64,000 nt of DNA. Source: Pseudomonadota bacterium (GTDB taxonomy: Bacteria > Desulfobacterota > Binatia > Binatales > Binataceae). This document shows, in pieces, positions 25,942 through 34,677 of this stretch (position 1 is the stretch's first letter; each line of letters starts with the position of its first letter). The DNA is taken from contig JAJPHZ010000040.1 in the NCBI GenBank assembly GCA_021325025.1, positions 1-64,000 on the forward strand, given 5' to 3'. The translations under genes were made by a program, and so were the position numbers. Below the pieces are notes generated by a model. The model had not been told where the DNA came from, did no database searches, and worked only from the letters and a program-made list of their open reading frames with translations.

Positions 25942-27117
25942 ATGGAAGCGTTCGACGTGGTGATTGTGGGCGCGGGAGCGGCGGGGCTGATGTGCGCAAT
26001 CGCCGCCGGCCGGCGCGGCCGGCGCGTCCTGCTGCTTGAACATAATGATCGGCCCGGCGCCAAGATTCTGATCTCCGGCGGCGGACGCTGCAACTTCACC
26101 AACCTGCACGTCACGCCCGAGCGCTTTTTGTCGGCCAATCCGCATTTCTGCAAGTCCGCGTTAAGCCGCTACACCCAGCATGACTTTATCGCGATGGTGC
26201 GCCGCCACGGTATTCGCTACCACGAAAAGACGCTGGGCCAGTTGTTCTGCGACGGCTCGTCGCGTCAGATCCTGGCGATGCTGCTGGCGGAATGCGCGGC
26301 GGCGGGTGTCGACTTGCGCGTCGGCCATCGCGTAGGCGAGGTCTCATGTGGCCAGGGTTTCCGCGTCGCGACCAACCGCGGTCAATTCGCGGCGGTTTCG
26401 TTGGTAATTGCAACCGGCGGCCTGTCGATTCCCAAAATGGGCGCAAGCGGCTTTGCCTTCGACCTTGCGCGCCGCCTGGGCCTGGCGATTATCGAGCCGC
26501 GTCCGGGGCTGGTGCCGCTGAAGTTTGCGGGCGAGATGCTTAGTCTGTGCCGCGAACTCACCGGCGTAGGCGTCCAGGCCATGGTGTCATGCGGCCGCCG
26601 AAGCTTCCGCGAGAGCATCCTGTTTACCCATCGCGGCCTTTCCGGTCCGGCGATTCTTCAGATCTCTTCCTACTGGCGCGAGGGCGAGGCGATTTCAATC
26701 GACCTGGCGCCCGACCTTGATGCGCAGCGCTTCCTGCGCGAGCGCAAGCGCCTGCGGCCCCGAGCCGAACTCAAGACCCTGCTGGCAGAGCTTGTGCCCG
26801 CACGGCTCGCGCAGGCGATTGCAACGGCGCTTCGCGCCGAGGGCGCAATTGCAAACCTGCCCGACCGTGTCCTGGCCGCGGCCGCCGCGCGGCTCAAACG
26901 ATGGGAGGTGATGCCGACTGAATCCGAAGGCTGGACCAGGGCCGAAGTCACCGTGGGCGGCATCGACACCGGCGGCCTTTCCTCCAAAACCATGCAGGCG
27001 CGCAGCGTGCCGGGCCTTTATTTTATCGGCGAGGCGCTCGACGTCACCGGATGGCTGGGCGGGTACAACTTCCAATGGGCGTGGTCCAGCGGATGGTGCG
27101 CCGGGCAGGCGGTGTGA
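25942..27117 (+). CDS. BaiN/HI0933-type NAD(P)/FAD-dependent oxidoreductase
   Basis: A 391-aa flavoprotein. The N-terminal FAD motif VVIVGAGAAGLMCA is followed by the family signature GAKILISGGGRCNFTN and, at the C-terminus, GGIDTGGLSSKTM and GLYFIGEALDVTGWLGGYNFQWAW. These mark the HI0933/YhiN/BaiN family, of which BaiN reduces bile-acid double bonds in gut bacteria; most members have no known substrate. ATG 25942 gives the full N-terminal beta strand. It is divergent from the SDR run, with 123 bp between the starts. Confidence 0.9.
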   Translation: MEAFDVVIVGAGAAGLMCAIAAGRRGRRVLLLEHNDRPGAKILISGGGRCNFTNLHVTPERFLSANPHFCKSALSRYTQHDFIAMVRRHGIRYHEKTLGQLFCDGSSRQILAMLLAECAAAGVDLRVGHRVGEVSCGQGFRVATNRGQFAAVSLVIATGGLSIPKMGASGFAFDLARRLGLAIIEPRPGLVPLKFAGEMLSLCRELTGVGVQAMVSCGRRSFRESILFTHRGLSGPAILQISSYWREGEAISIDLAPDLDAQRFLRERKRLRPRAELKTLLAELVPARLAQAIATALRAEGAIANLPDRVLAAAAARLKRWEVMPTESEGWTRAEVTVGGIDTGGLSSKTMQARSVPGLYFIGEALDVTGWLGGYNFQWAWSSGWCAGQAV

Positions 27118-27318
27118 GCGTCCGCCACTTGCGCAACCCACGACCGCGGGGCCGCCGGCTTGACTGATCTTGCCCGAAGTCCCAACATCCGCATTGTTTA
27201 ATAGACCTTCAGTTGCTGCTGCATGTTACACTCATCGTGGTTGGTTATTGCTAAAGATTGATAGCAGTCGGCGCCTTCTGCGCCGAGCCCCCTCGCACTA
27301 AATCTTGAAGGAGAATCA

Positions 27319-28887
27319 GTGGTTAATGGCATAAGGTCCCTGAACCTGGGCACAAGCCTGCTCCTATTTATCGCGGCGCTGACGGTGCCGGCAGCGGGAT
27401 GCGGCAGCGACCGCAACGGGCTGCCGCTTGCCAATACTCCCACGCCGACAGTCTCTCCGACCCGGCTGCCGACCGCGACGGCGACGGTGACCGCCAGCCC
27501 CACGGCGGCGCCAAGCGCCACGCCCACCGGTACGCCGACGGTCAGCGCAATCGACATCTCGCCCAACGTCGCGCTCAACAACCCCGCGGCGGAGAGCGCG
27601 GCTGCCGCCCCTGCGCAGACCTTCACGCTGACTTTTACCGCTTACGACTCGACCGGCAAACCGATTACGCCCTCCAGTTCGAACCCGTTGACGGTCAACA
27701 TCTACGGCGACTTCCCCAGCCCCAACAACGTCGTGACGCCCGACAGCACGACGATCACTTCCGCCAACACCACCGCAAGCTTTACCTACAATGGGTATTA
27801 TTTTCCGAATATTCTGTCGGTCGAGGCCTACATCAAGGATCCGGCGGTTCCAAACGGGTACGCACTGGGCAGTGCCACGATAACTCACGCCAATCGGGTG
27901 GAGTGCGCGGCCAGCACCGTGAGCTATCCGCTTGACCTGTTATCGAGCGCGCCCAACACGTTGGATGTGCAGGCGGCCGTCGGTTACGGCAGTTCGCCCA
28001 AGCTGGCACGTTTTACGATTGATACGGGCTCTCTCGGGGTGGTGGTTCCGGCGGCGGAACTGGGGCCCGACGCGATTGGGCCAGGGGCTGCGGGCCTCGT
28101 CTTTTATAGCAGCAGCAAGTTTACTTTTTACGGCAATATGTATCTGGCTCCGGTCAGCATAATGACCGAGTCGGGAGTCGTGCAAACCAATCCCATCCAG
28201 GTGTTGGCGATCACCAGCAGCCGCTGCGACAAACCGGGCTGCACGCCGCCGCCGCCCAATCTCCACTATCTGGGCGTTGGCTTTGATCGCAACGACCCGG
28301 TCGTGGGCGACCTGTTTCATTCGCCGGCGGAAAACGCGTTCCTCAATGTGACCGATGCCAGCGGCGGCACCGACATCGCCCAGGGCTACGTGCTGACCGG
28401 CAATACCACCGCCGGCGCGGCGCTGGGAATCGCGGCGGCGACTCTGGCCAACTTCGACACCGTTGACCTGATGACCAGCGCCATGCAATGGGGCGATTGG
28501 CTGACTCCGCACGGATGCTTCGGCTTCCCGGCGCTGCCCGGTGCCCCGCAATTCTGCGGTACGGTGCTGCTGGACGTGGGCATTTCCGCAATGTTCCTGG
28601 ACCTGGCGCCCAGCCTGCGCCCTGCCGAGGCGGTCGACAACCGCGTCACGCCGCCGTCGGTGCCGGTCAATACGAAGGTGAACATCCTGGCGGGCGACGA
28701 TCCCAACGCGCCTGCGATGGCCTATAGCTTTTACTACAACCCGGCGAGCCCCAGCGGGCCGGCCCCGACGGAAATCGAATGGGCCGCCGGCTCGGCTTTC
28801 GTCAACACGGGCCGCAATCCGCTGCAGTGGTTCGATTATCTGTACGATTCACAGTGCGGGAAGACTGGCTATCGGCGGGTCAAATAA
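27319..28887 (+). CDS. Lipoprotein with pepsin-like aspartyl-protease motif
   Basis: A 522-aa protein from GTG 27319 with GAAGGAG upstream. A signal peptide ends in lipobox AAGC (Cys28). Residues 38-75 are a Thr/Pro-rich linker, then an Ig-like beta region (about 76-195), then a domain with FTIDTGSLGVVV (Asp235-Thr-Gly-Ser), the first active-site motif of pepsin-type folds. The expected second motif is LLDVGIS (Asp419-Val-Gly). Three Cys cluster near 303-308. It may be a surface protease or a non-catalytic relative. Base composition is less GC-rich than the neighbours. Confidence 0.75.
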   Translation: MVNGIRSLNLGTSLLLFIAALTVPAAGCGSDRNGLPLANTPTPTVSPTRLPTATATVTASPTAAPSATPTGTPTVSAIDISPNVALNNPAAESAAAAPAQTFTLTFTAYDSTGKPITPSSSNPLTVNIYGDFPSPNNVVTPDSTTITSANTTASFTYNGYYFPNILSVEAYIKDPAVPNGYALGSATITHANRVECAASTVSYPLDLLSSAPNTLDVQAAVGYGSSPKLARFTIDTGSLGVVVPAAELGPDAIGPGAAGLVFYSSSKFTFYGNMYLAPVSIMTESGVVQTNPIQVLAITSSRCDKPGCTPPPPNLHYLGVGFDRNDPVVGDLFHSPAENAFLNVTDASGGTDIAQGYVLTGNTTAGAALGIAAATLANFDTVDLMTSAMQWGDWLTPHGCFGFPALPGAPQFCGTVLLDVGISAMFLDLAPSLRPAEAVDNRVTPPSVPVNTKVNILAGDDPNAPAMAYSFYYNPASPSGPAPTEIEWAAGSAFVNTGRNPLQWFDYLYDSQCGKTGYRRVK

Positions 28888-28996
28888 TTGGGCGCGCCCG
28901 TTGTGGCCCTCCCGTCTCCTCGCGCCGCCCGGACTGTTGACGAATGCTCATCGGCAGGCGACAACTGGCTGCTAGTCCGTGCGGGAGATAAAGCGG

Positions 28997-30157
28997 ATGC
29001 AAGACAACGTCGAACGGGCCTGGGAGCAGGTGCGGCGGATGCGGCCGATTATCGAAGCTTATCGCGACGAGGCGGAGCGGCTGCGCCGTTTGCCCGACGC
29101 CGTCGCGCAGGCATTCGTCGCAGCCAACGTCTATCGCCTGTTGGTGCCCGAGGAGTTCGGCGGCGAGGGTATCGATCCGATCACCTTCTATGAACTGGCC
29201 GAAGAAGTTTCCTCTTACGACGGCTCGGCCGGATGGAACTACGCGATCGGTGCCACCGGCGGCGTAGTGGCCGGGGGCCTGCCCGTCAAGCAGATGCGCG
29301 AGGTGCTGGCCACTCCCGATTGCGGGATTGCGGGCGGCGGCGCGCCCGTGGGCCGCGCGCTGGCGGTTACCGGCGGCTTTCGTCTGAGTGGGCGATGGGC
29401 CTGGGCCAGCGGCATCCATCATGCCAAATGGGCTATCGCGTACTGCCCGGTGTATGACGGCGAGCGACCGCGGCGGACGGAGAGCGGCGCGCCGGTCGTG
29501 CTCGGGTTTATCGTGCCGCGGCAGTCGTGCACCATCCTCGACACCTGGCACGTGGGCGGGATGCGCGGCACCGGCAGCACCGAATTCGAACTCAACGACC
29601 TCTTCGTTACCGAACAGATGGTCCTGCGCCTGTTAAGCGGCGAAGCGCGCCTTCCCTACCCGATTTTCCGCATGCCCGCCACTTTCTTCGGCTTCAACCA
29701 TTGCTGCGTGCTGACCGGAATCGCGCGCGCCGCCGTGGCCGCGCTCCAGTCGCTGGCGGCAACCAAGACTTCGCCGATGGCAGGCATCAGCCTGCGCGAC
29801 GACGTGCGCGCCCAGTACGACGCCGCCCGGGCCCAGGCGTTGGTCGAATCGAGCAGCCTCAACGTCAGGGAATCGTTCCGGATGCTGTGGAATAAAGTGG
29901 CGGCCGGCGAGCAAGTGCCGCTCGAAATCAAAGCCCGGGTGCGCCGCGCCTGCGCGCACGCCGCGCAATGCGCGGTCGAAGCGGTGGACCTTTGTTACCG
30001 CAGCGCATGCGGGACCGCAGTCTTTGAATCGGCGCCGTTTTCCCGTGCGCTGCGCGACGTGCACGCCGCCGCCAGCCATATCACGCTGCGCCACACGATG
30101 ATGGAGGAAGCGGGGCGCGTCGCCTTCGGCCTGCCGCCGCGCAGTCCGCTGTTCTGA
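28997..30157 (+). CDS. Acyl-CoA dehydrogenase-like flavoprotein (flavin-dependent hydroxylase type)
   Basis: A 386-aa protein; ATG 28997 follows GGGAGA and is preferred to GTG 28979. The helical N-terminal domain (LPDAVAQAFVAANVYRLLVP, then EEFGGEG), the middle beta domain (GGFRLSGRWAWASGIHHAKW) and the C-terminal helical bundle fit the acyl-CoA dehydrogenase fold of group D flavin monooxygenases such as HsaA- or DszC-like proteins. WAWASG is typical of those and not of true dehydrogenases, and no catalytic Glu is evident. Likely a reduced-flavin-dependent oxygenase or a related oxidase; a flavin reductase is not adjacent. Confidence 0.82.
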   Translation: MQDNVERAWEQVRRMRPIIEAYRDEAERLRRLPDAVAQAFVAANVYRLLVPEEFGGEGIDPITFYELAEEVSSYDGSAGWNYAIGATGGVVAGGLPVKQMREVLATPDCGIAGGGAPVGRALAVTGGFRLSGRWAWASGIHHAKWAIAYCPVYDGERPRRTESGAPVVLGFIVPRQSCTILDTWHVGGMRGTGSTEFELNDLFVTEQMVLRLLSGEARLPYPIFRMPATFFGFNHCCVLTGIARAAVAALQSLAATKTSPMAGISLRDDVRAQYDAARAQALVESSSLNVRESFRMLWNKVAAGEQVPLEIKARVRRACAHAAQCAVEAVDLCYRSACGTAVFESAPFSRALRDVHAAASHITLRHTMMEEAGRVAFGLPPRSPLF

Positions 30158-30252
30158 TCTCCGGTACTGCGGATACTTTAGCGGTTGATCGGCCGCCCGC
30201 AGCGTGCGACATACTCGTTTCGTTCAACCAAAATCTCTGGGGAGGATGACTC

Positions 30253-30960
30253 ATGTCCGCACTGCCCGAAGCCGCCGACCTCGAAGCACTGCGCGCATTC
30301 GATACCCCGACGATTTGCAACGCCCTGGAAGTGGTGGCGCCCGCGCGCCGGGCCACCGGATTCAACCGCCGCCCCTTGCTCGCGCCGTTTCCCGCCATGA
30401 AGCCGGTGGTCGGCTTCGCGCGCACCGCCACGGTGCGCTCGCGCGAACCGCATCCGCGCGGCATGCGCGAAGCTGGCAAGCTGAGCCTGGCCTATTATGA
30501 ACACGTGGCGGCCGCGCCGATGCCGTCGATCGCGGTCATCCAGGATCTCGACGGACCCGATATCGGCCTGGGCGCGTTCTTCGGCGAAGTCAACAGCGCA
30601 ATCCACAAGGGTTTGGGATGCGCGGGCGTGATCACCGACGGATCGGTGCGCGACCTCGACGTGTGGGCGGAAGGCTTCTTCGTCCTGGCGGGCTCGATCA
30701 TGCCCTCGCACGCCAATGTTCACGTGGTGGACGTGGGGATTATCGTCAACGTGGCCGGAATGGTGGTTGCTCCCAATGACGTGATCCACGCCGATCGCCA
30801 TGGCGCGGTGGTGATTCCGGCCGACGCCGTCAAGGCGATTCCGCAAGCCGCCGCCCTGTTGGCGCGGCGCGAACAGCTGATCGTCGAGGCCGCCCGCCAA
30901 CCCGGTTTTTCGATCGAGGCGCTGCGCCAGGCCTTTGCCGGCGCCGCCGAGATTCATTGA
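30253..30960 (+). CDS. RraA-family protein / 4-hydroxy-4-methyl-2-oxoglutarate aldolase-like
   Basis: A 235-aa protein of the RraA fold. The central signature GLGCAGVITDGSVRDLD (near residues 120-136) carries the Asp and Arg that bind metal and pyruvate enolate in the aldolase members. VIHADRHGAVVIP is the second conserved block. ATG 30253 follows GGAGG. Members are aldolases or decarboxylases of aromatic-acid degradation (meta-cleavage routes) or RNase E regulators; the catabolic setting favours the former. It is convergent with the peroxiredoxin gene. Confidence 0.88.
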   Translation: MSALPEAADLEALRAFDTPTICNALEVVAPARRATGFNRRPLLAPFPAMKPVVGFARTATVRSREPHPRGMREAGKLSLAYYEHVAAAPMPSIAVIQDLDGPDIGLGAFFGEVNSAIHKGLGCAGVITDGSVRDLDVWAEGFFVLAGSIMPSHANVHVVDVGIIVNVAGMVVAPNDVIHADRHGAVVIPADAVKAIPQAAALLARREQLIVEAARQPGFSIEALRQAFAGAAEIH

Positions 30961-30984
30961 GGGCGCCTCGCGCGCAGTCCGTGC

Positions 30985-31431
30985 TCATGCGCGGGCCGCG
31001 TCGGCGAGCACCTGGGCCGGATGCTCGCTGGGCACCACCTTTGGATAGGCGGCCGCGATTTTGCCCTGCTCGTCGATCAGGTAGCTGATGCGCCTCGCGT
31101 AGCCCGCCTTGGCATCGGTGCACGCGCCGTAGGCCAATCCGACCTTGCGCTCCGTGTCACATAACAGTTTGTAGGGGAAGTCGAATTTTTTCGCGAACGC
31201 GGCGTTCTCTTCGACGCCGTCGAAGCTCACGCCCAAAATCGCGATATTGTGCTTTTCGAAATCGGCGTACTGGTCGCGGAACCCGCGGCCTTCGGTCGTT
31301 CAACCAGGGGTGTCGGCCTTGGGATAAAACCACAACAGCACTTTGCGCCCGCGCAGCGAGGACAATGTCAAGGGCTTGCCCTCGTGGGTCAGCAGGGTGA
31401 AATCGGGCGCAGTATCACCGACTTGCAACAT
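30985..31431 (-). CDS. bcp: Bcp-type peroxiredoxin, probable selenoprotein (in-frame UGA at codon 44)
   Basis: A 148-residue thioredoxin-fold peroxiredoxin. ATG 31431 follows AAGGAGG. MLQVGDTAPDFTLLTHEGK opens the fold; after LLWFYPKADTPG comes TGA (31302-31300), then TTEGRGFRD in the same frame, then the full C-terminal half to 30985. In Bcp proteins this codon is the peroxidatic Cys (PGCTTE). Sec44 is therefore the direct reading. The resolving Cys usually five residues on is Arg49, so this would be a 1-Sec type; Cys89 and Cys99 (about) are elsewhere. If UGA is a stop, only a 43-aa stub and a TTG restart at 31236 remain. A SECIS-like hairpin follows the UGA. Confidence 0.82.
31272..31302 (-). 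promoter_or_regulatory. Candidate bacterial SECIS element
   Basis: In the mRNA, 12 nt after the UGA (31302-31300) starts a perfect 5-bp stem CGCGG/CCGCG (31287-31283 and 31279-31275) closing a GUU loop. A C/A mismatch and two further G-C pairs extend it (31290-31289 with 31273-31272). The loop begins 18 nt after UGA and its first base is G, in line with the known bacterial SECIS pattern (loop 16-37 nt downstream, G among the first loop bases). The hairpin lies within codons, as SelB-dependent elements do. Confidence 0.6.
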
Positions 31432-31525
31432 TGGAAACGGCCTCCTTCGGCGCGACGCGGGATTGTCTTTCGCATACAAGGCTATCGGCTGGGCTCACAT
31501 TTGTCGAGCCGCGCTCGCGCCCCGC

Positions 31526-32794
31526 TTACTGAATCGCATATAGAACGCCGTCGCCCGAACCGACGTAGATCGTCGGACCAGGCAGCCCGATTGCCGGTGA
31601 GGACTGGATGGGGCCGCCGGTCAGGAATTTCCATCTCAGCGTTCCGTTGGGATTGATCGCGTACAAATAATGGTCGGCGGAGCCCGCGAAGACGATGCCG
31701 TCGTTGCTGATCGCCGGAGAGGAATCGACGTTGCCGCCGGTCGTAAATATCCATTTCAGCAGCGCGTTGGGGTCGATCGCGTACAGACGATGATTGCGCG
31801 AGCCGAAGTAAATCACGCCGCCGCCGGGAGCAAAGCCCGGCGAGGAAACCACCACGCCCGCGCTGGCCAGCGACCATTTGGTGGTGCCGTTGGGTTTGAC
31901 CGCGTAAAAGAACTGGTCGTAGGAGCCGAAGTAGATGGTGCCGTCGCCGCCCACGCTGGGCGAGGAGTCGACGCCGCCGATAGGTCCGTAGCGCCACTTG
32001 AGAGTGCCGTCCGGGTTTACCGCTACCACGCCGCCCTGGGGCACGCTGCCCAACAGCGCGGGACTGGTGTAGCCGGCGTAAACGGTTCCATCGGGCGCAA
32101 CCGCGGGCGAGGTATTCACGATCGCGGCCAGATCGGTGGTGCCGACATCGAAATGCCATTTCTCGGTGCCGTTGGTGCGCACGGCGTAAAGCTCACCGTC
32201 AAAGGAACCGGCGTAGATTGTGCTCTCAGCCGAACCGGTGATCGGCGACAGCGTTACTGCCAGGGTCGGCGGGGAGAAGACGACTGCGGCCGGAAAATTC
32301 CAAAGTACGTTGCCGTTGCCGGGGTTCAGCGCCACCAGGCCGGCGGTGCCGGAGTCGAAGCCGCCGACGTAAACCGCCCCTCCGATAGCCGCGGACGAAT
32401 ACAGCGGCCATCCCTGCAGGTTGACGCTGCACCAGGCGGACTTCCCGTTGGAATCGATTGCGCAGAAGCCCCCGGTCTGGCTGGGGCGAGTGCCACACAC
32501 CGCGCCGACGTAGACCCGCTCGTTGCCGTCAACCACCGGCGAGGACACGATGGTGCAGCCCGTGGGAAAGGCCAGCTTCCACTTCAGCACGCCGCGCAGC
32601 GCAGCGGTGTTGTACTGACTGACCCCGCTATGGGCCTGATCGTGGCGAAACATCGGCCAGTTGATGCATCCCGCGGCAATCGCGGCCAGCAGCAGCAATC
32701 CGGCGGACCTCGGCGGCGGGTTGCACAAACCCAACGCCTGGATGGCAATGGCGGTGAGCATCCGGGAGCTGAGCGCCAACAACCCTTTCATCAC
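31526..32794 (-). CDS. PQQ-like beta-propeller repeat lipoprotein
   Basis: A 422-aa exported protein. An N-terminal hydrophobic segment ends in lipobox AAGC (Cys43). The rest is a propeller of about eight repeats of the form DGTIYFGSxDxxLYAVxPNGTxKW with SSPAV/SSPSV between blades, characteristic of PQQ-like domains in BamB-type proteins. The quinone-binding residues of true quinoproteins are not evident, so a binding or scaffold role at the outer membrane is more likely than catalysis. It is divergent from the SnoaL-like gene, and the 175-bp gap is AT-rich for this region. Confidence 0.85.
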   Translation of the reverse strand: MMKGLLALSSRMLTAIAIQALGLCNPPPRSAGLLLLAAIAAGCINWPMFRHDQAHSGVSQYNTAALRGVLKWKLAFPTGCTIVSSPVVDGNERVYVGAVCGTRPSQTGGFCAIDSNGKSAWCSVNLQGWPLYSSAAIGGAVYVGGFDSGTAGLVALNPGNGNVLWNFPAAVVFSPPTLAVTLSPITGSAESTIYAGSFDGELYAVRTNGTEKWHFDVGTTDLAAIVNTSPAVAPDGTVYAGYTSPALLGSVPQGGVVAVNPDGTLKWRYGPIGGVDSSPSVGGDGTIYFGSYDQFFYAVKPNGTTKWSLASAGVVVSSPGFAPGGGVIYFGSRNHRLYAIDPNALLKWIFTTGGNVDSSPAISNDGIVFAGSADHYLYAINPNGTLRWKFLTGGPIQSSPAIGLPGPTIYVGSGDGVLYAIQ

Positions 32795-32969
32795 TCTCCT
32801 CGATTTGACTCAGTGCAATGGAAAATATCATGAATTTACTCCATATAGCCAGTTTTTAGGTTGGCCTACAATCGAGGCTTTTGGGCTGCCGTGATTTGCG
32901 CCGACGCGGCGGCTTTCACCGAGCAGCGATGGTGCTAAGCTGGCACCGCATGTGGGGGAGGAATTACCC

Positions 32970-33371
32970 GTGGACGATTTGGCGGAAATTCAGCAGCTCT
33001 ATTCGCGTTACAACTGGACGATGGATGAAAAGCGCCACGACGAATGGCTGGATTGCTTCACCGAGGAGGGCGCCGTGGAAGGGCCCAACTTCGGCCGCCA
33101 CGCGGGGCGCGAGCAACTGCGCCAGTTCATCGTCAAGTACCGGGCGGAGACAGCGATGTTCCAGACCCGCCACGTGATCAGCAACATCAACGTCGACATC
33201 CAGGGCGACCGCGCGGTGGGCAGTTGCTACGTGCTCCATTTTCGGACCCATCGCGGACGCACCGAACTGAGCGCCATCGGCACCTATCATGACCAGCTGC
33301 GCAAGGTCGGCGGAAGATGGCTGTTCACCGAGCGCAAGGCGTCGTGGGACTACTCGGGAAGTCCGCTGTGA
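32970..33371 (+). CDS. SnoaL-like / NTF2-fold protein
   Basis: A 133-aa protein from GTG 32970, with a strong GGGGGAGGAA 6 nt upstream; an in-frame GTG at 32952 lies before that site. The helical start (DLAEIQQLYSRYNWTMDEK), DEWLDCFTEEGAVE and the beta strands to GGRWLFTERKASWDY are typical of SnoaL-like polyketide cyclase/hydroxysteroid isomerase-fold proteins. Such proteins act as small dehydratases, isomerases or ligand-binding proteins; catalytic residues cannot be assigned. The esterase gene follows on the same strand. Confidence 0.82.
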   Translation: MDDLAEIQQLYSRYNWTMDEKRHDEWLDCFTEEGAVEGPNFGRHAGREQLRQFIVKYRAETAMFQTRHVISNINVDIQGDRAVGSCYVLHFRTHRGRTELSAIGTYHDQLRKVGGRWLFTERKASWDYSGSPL

Positions 33372-33441
33372 TCAGACCTGGCGATTCCATCCTTGCGGCC
33401 GCCGTCCTCCCCACCCCACTCTGAAAGCACCCATCGGCGCG

Positions 33442-34677
33442 GTGACCGCGACGGACAACTTCCCGATACCGCCTTGGTGGCTGCTACTGATACTTTTTGT
33501 TTCGGGCTGCGGCGGGCCGGCGATGAGCGCCGGCGCGCCCGCGATGTGCGGTCCGTTCGGCGATCCTCCCGCGATCGTCACCGGCGTGTCCAAGCCCGAC
33601 TGCCTGCACGGCCGGATGCTCGGTCCGTGGACGGACGCCAACGGCGACGCTCGCTATGCGTGCCTGTGGGAGCCGCATCGCGCCGGCCTGGCGCGCCGCC
33701 TGCCGCTGGTGGTTTATCTGCATCCGTCCCTCTATGGCCCCGAGACGGCTGCCAAGACCGGGCTGCTCGCTTATCAAAACGATACCTCGCTCAGTGCGGA
33801 CGCCAGTGCCGGATTTATCGTGCTGGCGCCGATGGGCCGCAAGACGCTGCACCATTACCCACGCCCCGACGAGAAGGGGCTTGGATGGGACAACTGGTAC
33901 CGCCAACTCAATCCTGCAGGCGCGGTAACGGCCGGCAGGGCGCTTTATCGCCCCAATGTGGACGCCGCGGCGATCGATCATTTCGTCGGCCAGGTTATGG
34001 CATCGGGCAACGTCGATCGCGAACGCGTCTACGTGATGGGATGGTCCAACGGGGCGGCGATGGCGTATCTGTATGGACTAAACCGCCCCACTATCGCGGC
34101 GGCGGCGATCTATTCCGCACCCGACCCGTTCGGTGCGCTCGACGATCCGTGCCCGCAGACGCCGCGCGCGGGGCCGGCCGCGGACGATGCGCAAATCGAG
34201 GTCTTCAATCCCGCGCTGCCTGCCATGCACGTGCACAACAGTTGCGATATCGCGGGACTGTGCCCCAACGCGCAGCGGATGGCCGCACGAATGAGGTCGG
34301 CGGGCATTGCAGTGCGCGACGTAATCATCGACTATACGCAAACGCCGGTGAATCAATGTACGCTGGCATGCGGCGGCGCGGAAAACGGCGCCGCCGCGGC
34401 GCGCGCCGACCCGCTGGGGTTCAGCGTGGGATTCATCGAACACTCGCGATGGCCGAAGAAATGGACGCCGCTGATGCTGGACTTTCTGCGCAGCCATCCG
34501 CTGCGCCCCCGCACGCAGGCGCCCGACGCAGGAGCGGACCATGAAGTTCATCTCACTCATCAGCCGCGGGGCGGGACAGGAGCGCGCGGAGTTCCAGAAT
34601 TGGTTTGTGCGCGAGCACGCCCCCGCCGTAGTCAAACAGGTCGCGCGCTTGCGACAGTTCATAGTCAACGTCAATGA
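33442..34677 (+). CDS. Esterase/PHB depolymerase-like lipoprotein
   Basis: A 411-aa protein, probable start GTG 33442 (no strong ribosome binding site). A signal segment (PPWWLLLILFVSGCGG) has lipobox VSGC. The alpha/beta hydrolase core has LPLVVYLHPSL (oxyanion strand), GWDNWYRQLNP, and the nucleophile elbow GWSNGAAMAYL; the late His is likely IEHSRW or MHVHNS. This is the PHB depolymerase/feruloyl esterase type, acting outside the cell membrane on esters or polyesters. The last 45 codons overlap the next gene by 137 nt out of frame and are not homologous-looking, suggesting a lost stop or late frameshift. Confidence 0.75.
   Translation: MTATDNFPIPPWWLLLILFVSGCGGPAMSAGAPAMCGPFGDPPAIVTGVSKPDCLHGRMLGPWTDANGDARYACLWEPHRAGLARRLPLVVYLHPSLYGPETAAKTGLLAYQNDTSLSADASAGFIVLAPMGRKTLHHYPRPDEKGLGWDNWYRQLNPAGAVTAGRALYRPNVDAAAIDHFVGQVMASGNVDRERVYVMGWSNGAAMAYLYGLNRPTIAAAAIYSAPDPFGALDDPCPQTPRAGPAADDAQIEVFNPALPAMHVHNSCDIAGLCPNAQRMAARMRSAGIAVRDVIIDYTQTPVNQCTLACGGAENGAAAARADPLGFSVGFIEHSRWPKKWTPLMLDFLRSHPLRPRTQAPDAGADHEVHLTHQPRGGTGARGVPELVCARARPRRSQTGRALATVHSQRQ

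Noticed and set aside
27438..27543. Thr/Pro-rich stretch as a tandem DNA repeat or CRISPR-like array
   Set aside because: It is an in-frame low-complexity protein linker without regular spacers or exact repeat units.
30985..31236. Peroxiredoxin as a short 83-aa protein starting at TTG 31236
   Set aside because: It would lack the N-terminal strand and the whole active site, and no ribosome binding site precedes the TTG; the full frame through UGA with its AAGGAGG is better supported.
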